From contig NZ_CP085328.1 of assembly GCF_020614375.1 (NCBI RefSeq), positions 248,001-312,000 of the forward strand: a DNA stretch of 64,000 nucleotides, read 5' to 3'. Source of the DNA: Haladaptatus salinisoli. Lineage in GTDB: Archaea; Halobacteriota; Halobacteria; Halobacteriales; Haladaptataceae. Under the pieces are notes generated by a model that had not been told where the DNA came from, ran no database searches, and saw only the letters and a program-made list of their open reading frames with translations. Of this stretch, positions 46,166 through 51,639 are shown piece by piece; the stretch's first letter is position 1, and each line of letters opens with the position of its first letter. A program made the translations under genes and the position numbers.

Positions 46166-47500
46166 ATGCGTCTCACTTGGGAGCAAACGGGAGGCTGGTT
46201 CGACCGCGAGTTCTCTCTGGTGGACGAGAAAGAAAATACCGTTGAGTCTCTCGGAAGTAACCCTTCTCTTATTACACTACGTAACGCCGAACAGGAATAC
46301 GGGGAACGAATCGATCTTTGGCAGGCTGGTCTCCTTTGCTCAGATTGTGGAAACGAAATCAATGGTCGGTTCGGCTCAACACCGAGTGGAGATTTGCTCT
46401 GTTGGGAATGTGCAATCGATGCACAGAGTGACGAAGAGAACCAACTAACCGTCAATACGGATCCGACAAAAGCAACCATCAGCGAATCACACCTCCACGA
46501 AAAGAGCCTGTGTGATTACGTGGTTAACGTCGCGACCGGCTGCAGACACGGATGCAAATTCTGTTATGTTCCATCCACACCCGGAGTCTCCGCCCGTGGC
46601 GATATGTTGGACGAACGCGCAGAAGTTGAAGATGTTCAGCGTGACTGGGGAAGTTACTTGCTCTACCGCGACGACCTTCCAGAGCGTCTCCACACCGAAC
46701 TCGAAACCAAGGACTACTGGAAACATACGGAAGGAGGACGAGGAGTAGTGATGCTATCGTCTGGTACAGACTGCTATCAAGACCGACGAGCAGCTCAAAT
46801 CACACGTGGTTGCATCGCGGAACTCGCCCAACACGGTCGGCCAGTCCGGATTCTCACTCGGAGTCCTGCAGTCGTCCGCGACATCGATCTTTTCAAAGAA
46901 TACAAAGACCTGATTACGGTTGGTTCTTCAATCCCATCACTGGATGATGACCTGGTTCGTACAATGGAGCCGAACGCTCCACCACCCTCTGCTCGATGGG
47001 AAACGTTAGACCGACTTAGAAAGGAAGGAGTTCGTCGTTTCGTATCGATGTCCCCAACCTATCCAACGATGGGAGAGGACGAGTTCTGGAACGTTTTAAC
47101 CTTCCTCAAAGCTTTAGACCCAGAGGTTATCTTTCATGAACCTATCAATCCACGTGGAGAGAACTTCCAAATGTGCCTCCGAGCAGCCAAGGAAGCTGGC
47201 CGTGATGCACTTGCCGACGAACTGGAAAAGCTCACAAATCATCAGAACTGGATAGAATATGCAATCGAACAGATCGACCTAGTTCAGCGGCTCGCAGACG
47301 AGATTGGAGGGCTTCAAATCCATTCATGGCCGGATAGAGAGCTCATTCAGTCGACAACCGGTGAGCTCCGATTCAAACTTAATGACATGAAGGACTCTGT
47401 GTCACCGGAACAATTTGGTGAGGAGCCAGTAGAAGAGTCAGAATCGCAATGTAGCCTCGTCGAGGATCCCAAGAATATCCGGTCACAGATTCGTAGTTGA
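46166..47500 (+). CDS. Radical-SAM three-Cys-motif protein B (tandem paralogue)
   Basis: From ATG 46166 the protein is 444 residues. Order is as in copy A: zinc ribbon CSDCGNEINGRF and CWECA, radical-SAM CRHGCKFCYV, VVMLSSGTDCYQDRRAAQITRG, RRFVSMSPTYPTM, FHEPINPRGENFQM. The C-terminus is longer (about 40 extra acidic residues, ending NIRSQIRS). Starts are alike (MRL...), which supports 46166 over 46142. The tandem copies plus TcmP look like one functional module, possibly forming a heterodimer of two radical-SAM enzymes. Confidence 0.82.
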   Translation: MRLTWEQTGGWFDREFSLVDEKENTVESLGSNPSLITLRNAEQEYGERIDLWQAGLLCSDCGNEINGRFGSTPSGDLLCWECAIDAQSDEENQLTVNTDPTKATISESHLHEKSLCDYVVNVATGCRHGCKFCYVPSTPGVSARGDMLDERAEVEDVQRDWGSYLLYRDDLPERLHTELETKDYWKHTEGGRGVVMLSSGTDCYQDRRAAQITRGCIAELAQHGRPVRILTRSPAVVRDIDLFKEYKDLITVGSSIPSLDDDLVRTMEPNAPPPSARWETLDRLRKEGVRRFVSMSPTYPTMGEDEFWNVLTFLKALDPEVIFHEPINPRGENFQMCLRAAKEAGRDALADELEKLTNHQNWIEYAIEQIDLVQRLADEIGGLQIHSWPDRELIQSTTGELRFKLNDMKDSVSPEQFGEEPVEESESQCSLVEDPKNIRSQIRS

Positions 47501-47645
47501 TTGCCAGTGACATAGGTCCGTTCGAAAGTGTTTGAGTGGTGTGAAAATTCAGAACAAGATTAAATTGCACAAACTTATCTCTATGAATATCTATTGCAGT
47601 TGCACCTCCGAGGGGAATTCGTTTTCTGCTCAGATATTCAAAGAA

Positions 47646-47876
47646 CTACTCATTTGAATTTTCACAGACGATTTCCCGTAACTCGGCGAGTAGCATGTCG
47701 CTGTGTTCATCAAGCACCTCAACATCACGAGTGAGTTCTTCTTTCAGACGGCGACGGACACGCGAGGTTGCCTGATATTTCCGCTCTGAACCGTGTTCAC
47801 CAGCTATCTGTTCTCGTTCGGTAGCCGTCAGTAGAGCACGTTGCTTAGCCACATTCCATGATTCAACGTTTACCAT
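47646..47876 (-). CDS. Small conserved haloarchaeal plasmid/provirus-type protein, 76 aa
   Basis: The 76-residue helical protein (TEREQIAGEHGSERKYQATSR, RRRLKEELTRDVEVLDEHSD, LLAELREIVCE) resembles small regulators common in haloarchaeal plasmids and proviruses. No catalytic motif. A 36-bp perfect palindrome lies 35 bases upstream of its ATG, with an extra half-site (ATATTTCCTA, 47881-47890) nearby. That arrangement suggests autoregulation. It is divergent from the gene at 48119. Confidence 0.65.
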   Translation of the reverse strand: MVNVESWNVAKQRALLTATEREQIAGEHGSERKYQATSRVRRRLKEELTRDVEVLDEHSDMLLAELREIVCENSNE

Positions 47877-47910
47877 TACAATATTTCCTAAGTCATCGAC
47901 ATACTAAGCA

Positions 47911-47946
47911 GTTAGGATATTTCCTAACGTTAGGAAATATCCTAAC
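47911..47946. promoter_or_regulatory. 36-bp perfect palindrome (operator candidate)
   Basis: Two 18-base arms GTTAGGATATTTCCTAAC (47911-47928) and its exact reverse complement (47929-47946) meet with no spacer. An extra half-site at 47881-47890 lies next to the start of the small protein gene. This is likely the operator of a dimeric DNA-binding protein, or a replication-related site. Confidence 0.65.
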
Positions 47947-47973
47947 ATTTAATACAATAGGAGAGGTAGCGTT

Positions 47974-48039
47974 AGCTGAGAAGCGCGGGATGCCTTCGCA
48001 GAAAGGCCGGTGTTGGGACACCGACCGCGCTTCTGAGCT
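47974..48039 (+). ncRNA. Three-way-junction structure (RNA or origin hairpin)
   Basis: An outer 15-bp stem AGCTGAGAAGCGCGG / CCGCGCTTCTGAGCT (47974-47988 with 48025-48039, one mismatch) encloses two adjacent hairpins: GCCTT/AAGGC (47992-48007, loop 6) and CGGTGT/ACACCG (48008-48023, loop 4). The design is too exact for chance. It could be a small structured RNA, a replication-initiation site or a recombination site. It sits between the palindrome and the first gene of the plasmid-like module. Confidence 0.5.
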
Positions 48040-48118
48040 ACAGAAGCATGACTAGCAATACCCCTTCCGTAGAAAAACGCATCGACTATCAATCACTCTT
48101 CTCCGGAGGACTGTACTA

Positions 48119-48613
48119 ATGGCGTCCTTCGACGAGAAACCCAACGGCGGACTGCTCTCACTCGAGGCCCAATTCGGTACAAAAACCTTCCACCCAGTCA
48201 AACGCCTCGAACCCACTCCCGACACCGCCGCACAGGACCCCGACCAACCCACACCCGACACTGACGAGCCGATCACCCGCGTGTACCTCGTCGAACTCCG
48301 CGTGGGCTTTCAAACCCGAACCAAGACCACCAGCCAAGACCCCTACCTGTACTGCATCTACGCCACGCCGAACTGCCAACGTTTCTTCGAACGGCGCTGC
48401 CCGATCGACTACGGCGAGCAAGGCTTCCAGATTCCCGAGGACACCGAGACCTACCGTTCGGTCGCCACCACAAAAACGGGCAACCCGAACCTCCCCTCCA
48501 CACCACCTGGCGAAACCCAAGCGGAAACCCGCGCACACTATCAGCACATCCTCGCACGGTGCTACGACATCGACGCCACCACCCACACCACCACAACCGA
48601 GGTGCGCGCGTAA
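48119..48613 (+). CDS. Hypothetical protein of the plasmid-like module, 164 aa
   Basis: The 164-residue protein is Pro/Thr-rich with a linker (PDTAAQDPDQPTPDTDEP) and a central strand pattern TRVYLVELRVGFQTRTK...YLYCIYATPNCQRFFERR. No family is recognised. It is GC-rich and acidic-to-neutral, as typical of this element's genes, and is the first gene after the palindrome and three-way junction on the plus strand. Confidence 0.6.
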   Translation: MASFDEKPNGGLLSLEAQFGTKTFHPVKRLEPTPDTAAQDPDQPTPDTDEPITRVYLVELRVGFQTRTKTTSQDPYLYCIYATPNCQRFFERRCPIDYGEQGFQIPEDTETYRSVATTKTGNPNLPSTPPGETQAETRAHYQHILARCYDIDATTHTTTTEVRA

Positions 48614-49011
48614 ATGCACCCCACTGAACGCCCTCGCCGACCAGCGCTAGCTGTCGGCAGGCTAGTAGATCACGACGGATGCACATTCAGCCGCCGGAAT
48701 ATGTTATTTCAAATTAATGGTGTTGTGTGCGTTAAATTAATTACCCCTCACTTTCTGGGTGGGACTGTATGGTATGACATCCATTTGACCCACCGGGCCT
48801 CCTCGTCAATCCTAAGACGAGAGCATGACCTGGTGTCCTCCAGTACCGTATGGAAGCACCCACCCAAAATCACCTGGTTCCATCCCATGAAACATACAAC
48901 CCGGAACCCCACCCCAAGACGTCACTCCAGCTGCTGCGACCGCGCCACCGACCATAACACCGCCCGGACCATAATCCAGCACATCTACCGGCACGATCGG
49001 AGGTGGTGCTG
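48614..49011. other. Gap between plasmid-module genes
   Basis: 398 bases. One open frame spans the gap from ATG 48614, but its start is basic and unlike haloarchaeal proteins, and an AT-rich patch (48700-48760) interrupts the usual composition, so it is doubtful. The 3' part from ATG 48887 (41 aa, ends HIYRHDRRWC) may be a genuine small Cys/His-rich protein (CCDRATDHNTARTI) overlapping the next start. Confidence 0.35.
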
Positions 49012-49012
49012 A
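48887..49012 (+). CDS. Possible small Cys/His-rich protein, 41 aa
   Basis: ATG 48887 opens a 41-residue frame, MKHTTRNPTPRRHSSCCDRA and then DHNTARTIIQHIYRHDRRWC, ending TGA 49010-49012 just where the next ATG starts (ATGA-like junction). The H, C and R content suggests a small nucleic-acid-associated protein. Weak support: position and translational junction only. Confidence 0.3.
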   Translation: MKHTTRNPTPRRHSSCCDRATDHNTARTIIQHIYRHDRRWC

Positions 49013-49449
49013 TGGGCGACCATAACTGCAACACGCCCCCCGCCACGACTACCTCCGACGACCATTCGTGGTCACCAGACGAGGAGATCACCACCGACGA
49101 GATCGAAGCGGCGTTCGACCGATGTCCCCATTGCGGCACGTACATCGTTCGGTGCAACGGCTCACACTCCTGCATACCAGCCGAATACCAGCCCCATTCA
49201 GATGAGTCGGAACGTCGCCGTCGCATCGAGGCTAACCCCTTCCCCGACGACGATCCAGTGCTCATCCTCGACCAGCCGACGAGCAGGGCCTACGCCTACC
49301 ACGAACCAAACAACGAGGACAAACCGCTCTGTTCGACCCGAACCGACAACTCGTTCGTCACCCTCGCACGAGCGGATGCACACGACCAACTCCAAGCGCC
49401 CTGCCAGCGCTGTGAACGCATTCGCCAGAATCGGGAGGCCGACCAATGA
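49012..49449 (+). CDS. Zinc-finger-like protein of the plasmid module, 145 aa
   Basis: ATG 49012 is preceded by GGAGGTG (48999-49005), an ideal archaeal ribosome-binding site, which selects it over GTG 49003. The protein has FDRCPHCGTYIVRCNGSHSC near residue 44 and a second Cys/His group at the end (CQRCERIRQN), so it probably binds zinc and DNA or RNA. Stop and next start overlap ATGA (49446-49449), so the genes are translationally coupled. Confidence 0.6.
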   Translation: MGDHNCNTPPATTTSDDHSWSPDEEITTDEIEAAFDRCPHCGTYIVRCNGSHSCIPAEYQPHSDESERRRRIEANPFPDDDPVLILDQPTSRAYAYHEPNNEDKPLCSTRTDNSFVTLARADAHDQLQAPCQRCERIRQNREADQ

Positions 49450-49778
49450 CCGACCGAGAAACGGTTCTCGCGCTTGAATGCGCTGACCCAATCCAAATCC
49501 ACACCCAAAAACGCACTCTGACGGGCATCATCTATCAGTGTGAGCACCGCGAGCCCGAACTTTCCTGTCGTGGACCAGAACCCGGTGAGCACGTCCTGTA
49601 CGTTGCGACGCCCTGCCATGACCTCTATCGGCTGCAGTACAGCTACTACGACGAACTCGACCACACCGAGGCCAAACTCGATCGGTACGGCCGAACACCA
49701 GATGGTCGATATTCCTGGCTCCGCACGGGTGCGCGTGTCGAGTGTATCACCAATCCAAAGGGAGGTGAGCAAGCGTGA
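49446..49778 (+). CDS. Hypothetical protein of the plasmid module, 110 aa
   Basis: The 110-residue protein is beta-rich (IQIHTQKRTLTGIIYQC, HVLYVATPCHDLYRLQYSYY). It is joined to neighbours by overlapping stops and starts on both sides. Its 3' end contains the ribosome-binding site GGGAGGTG of the following gene. No family is recognised. Confidence 0.6.
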   Translation: MTDRETVLALECADPIQIHTQKRTLTGIIYQCEHREPELSCRGPEPGEHVLYVATPCHDLYRLQYSYYDELDHTEAKLDRYGRTPDGRYSWLRTGARVECITNPKGGEQA

Positions 49779-50182
49779 CGACCAACCAGCGTCCGATCGT
49801 TCCCCAGCCATTGAATCCGCGCGACACCGAGGCACTCACTACTCGTCTCTCGCCCGGTGACCGTGTTCGGATCACGACGACCGAGTTGCCACAGACGATT
49901 CTCACAGTGAGAGAGACGCACCCGCCGACAAGTTACGTCCCACACCTCGTACTGACGGCTCCGCCGATCACCACAACGGCACAGGACACTAGCCAGCAAT
50001 CCACCTACCACTGCACTGCCAGCCCGTCTGATTCGCCCATGACGGTCATCGAGTACACCCACACTGCTACAGACACGACCGCCCGCTGTATCGGGACGCT
50101 CACCACAATTGTGCACTTTCCGCGTCTCTCAACGCCAACTGACGACACCGCAGTCAAATCAGAGGTGTCTGCCAATGAGTAA
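49775..50182 (+). CDS. Hypothetical protein of the plasmid module, 135 aa
   Basis: The start is GTG 49775 with GGGAGGTG 8 bases upstream and a 4-base overlap with the previous stop. The protein is Thr/Pro-rich with beta strands (RVRITTTELPQTILTV, VPHLVLTAPPITT). No family or motif is recognised. It is the last gene of the coupled set. Confidence 0.6.
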   Translation: MTTNQRPIVPQPLNPRDTEALTTRLSPGDRVRITTTELPQTILTVRETHPPTSYVPHLVLTAPPITTTAQDTSQQSTYHCTASPSDSPMTVIEYTHTATDTTARCIGTLTTIVHFPRLSTPTDDTAVKSEVSANE

Positions 50183-50281
50183 CACCACTACTTCCGGAGC
50201 GTCCAGTGGTAGAATCATACCGACATCATCGGTTCGTATCTCTAGGGAGTCCGCTCGGCCGCTTAATGGAGGCGTCTTCTA

Positions 50282-50944
50282 ATGGCGGTTAGTGACTATA
50301 ACGAGTCACTCGATCACGATATCCTTGCAACCGTTGTTGCCGACTTGGTCGATGAGAAAGTCGAAGAGCGAATCAACTCCGAACTCCAACACTACAAGAA
50401 GCAACTTGCACAAGCGGAACAGGAACGGGACGAGCTGCACGAGAAAGTCCAGGGAATGCCATCGAACAGCACGTTCCGCTACACGTTCGCGAAGATGGCA
50501 GCTGAACTCTCGGGAGAAGCAGTGGAGGATTACTCGAAAGAACCCCACGAACACATGAGCAAGTTCGCCTCTGTTCGCGACGAGATTAACGAGCTCTATC
50601 GAACTGTCGAAACGCACAAAGCAACGCTCCAGGATGTTGGGCACGGCAAAGCAGACGGGAAGGAGGATGCGTGGAACCGAACTGTCGAAGCCGCCAACAA
50701 CCTTCACGGGACATCAGGTGAGAACACGGTCAGTGTCGATGGCCGGTACGACGTCGTCCTGTTCGCGAGCAACATCCAGCAAGCGACTGGGTTCAGTGAG
50801 CGATACTGTCTCGATCTCATTGAGGACTTTGGTGAGAAACACGGTGTGACGTGGAAGGCTTACGAACCACCCTCGGAGCAGAATAACGGGAACGCCCGAC
50901 GCAAGCGGCTCTATATCGATCTCGACGTGTGGGACGACGACTGA
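50282..50944 (+). CDS. Coiled-coil protein with C-terminal domain (plasmid module), 220 aa
   Basis: The 220-residue protein has a coiled-coil (KVEERINSELQHYKKQLAQAEQ, about residues 24-60), a helical segment with FRYTFAKMAAELSG, and a C-terminal winged-helix-like part YDVVLFASNIQQATGF...CLDLIEDFGEKH ending RRKRLYIDLDVW. It is of the type found in haloarchaeal plasmids and proviruses, perhaps a replication or partition DNA-binding protein. The gene is not coupled to the previous one (99-base gap). Confidence 0.6.
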   Translation: MAVSDYNESLDHDILATVVADLVDEKVEERINSELQHYKKQLAQAEQERDELHEKVQGMPSNSTFRYTFAKMAAELSGEAVEDYSKEPHEHMSKFASVRDEINELYRTVETHKATLQDVGHGKADGKEDAWNRTVEAANNLHGTSGENTVSVDGRYDVVLFASNIQQATGFSERYCLDLIEDFGEKHGVTWKAYEPPSEQNNGNARRKRLYIDLDVWDDD

Positions 50945-51436
50945 CGATTCGATCCAACCCGTAACGGTCAGCACGAGGGTTCGACTCCCTCGGCGGGTCA
51001 TTGCCCGACTTGGTGCGATGAGCAACCTTCCCGGAAGACCGGGAGGGGGGTGAACTCGTTCACCTGCTGAGCTACACACGGCAGGTGGGTGAACTGGTTC
51101 ATCACCCCGATCGGGTCTCACCCGCCACGAACACAGCCGAAGAAATCACGATCACGGCTGGCGGTTGAGCACCTCCGGTGGACGGAGGTGAGAAAGACAA
51201 CTCGACTACTTGGGAGTAAACTTGTTATTGCGGAGTTTATGCGGTAGAAGGCTGCTCTTCACCGTGTACTGGAGAACCGGGTTCCACCCGGTAGGGGGTG
51301 ATGAACGAGTTCACCACCCCCATGTGACAAATCAGTCCGGCTTGTTTACGAGCTGACCACGATTGTCCCAATCATCGTGGTTATACTCCGTATTCTTCGC
51401 CTAAGACGGGCACATTCCCGTCCATTGTTTCTCGCC
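50945..51436. other. Structured non-coding end of the plasmid-like module
   Basis: About 490 bases without a gene but dense in inverted repeats. These are GGTGAAC-TC-GTTCACC (51049-51064), GGTGAAC-TG-GTTCATCACC (51088-51107), GGTGATGAAC-GA-GTTCACCACC (51297-51318), a CACCTCC/GGAGGTG hairpin (51169-51189) and ACCGGGT/ACCCGGT near 51276-51292. A tRNA T-arm-like sequence starts it. Such iterons suggest a replication origin or partition/recombination site. Confidence 0.5.
50975..50999 (+). other. tRNA 3'-end-like sequence (possible attachment site)
   Basis: GAGGGTTCGACTCCCTC is a perfect T-arm (5-bp stem, TTCGACT loop) followed by GGCGGGTC where the acceptor 3' strand would be. No D-arm, anticodon arm or matching 5' acceptor strand is present upstream. 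It is a fragment at best, possibly an attachment core at the end of the integrated element. Confidence 0.3.
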
Positions 51437-51604
51437 AATAGATAGCCGAAGAAACCCAACCCAGCGACAAACACGACGACCAACCAGATACGCTGAGGAT
51501 TCAACTCGAACAACACTCTAGCTCTTCGTCAGGCAGTAGAAAAAGGACGAAAATAAGCGCAGCAAACCGAAGCGAAGCCATGACCTCGTCACGGCTGACT
51601 CGCT
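51437..51604 (-). pseudogene. MgtC/DUF4010-like membrane protein remnant
   Basis: Minus-strand frames read VSRDEVMASLRFAALIFVLFLLPDEE and, after a frameshift, ELNPQRIWLVVVFVAGLGFFGYLL. The two strands-with-gap match the MgtC/SapB-DUF4010 segment 'LRFA...LPD...LNPRRIWL...GY'. There is no start or end. It is a fragment of an inner-membrane transporter-like gene beside the phosphotransferase. Confidence 0.4.
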
Positions 51605-51639
51605 CCAATAATCCACTACGACTCATACTCACCATTGAT

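Noticed and set aside
48614..48886. 5' part of the open frame spanning the gap after the 164-residue gene
   Set aside because: It is basic, crosses an AT-rich patch and has no coding character; only the last 41 residues (from 48887) are kept, at low confidence.
51000..51110. Possible complete tRNA on the minus strand (GTAGCTCAGCAGGTGAACGAG looks like a D-arm)
   Set aside because: The apparent T-arm is on the plus strand, and no anticodon arm or acceptor pairing exists, so the D-arm-like sequence is coincidental with the GTGAAC/GTTCAC repeats.
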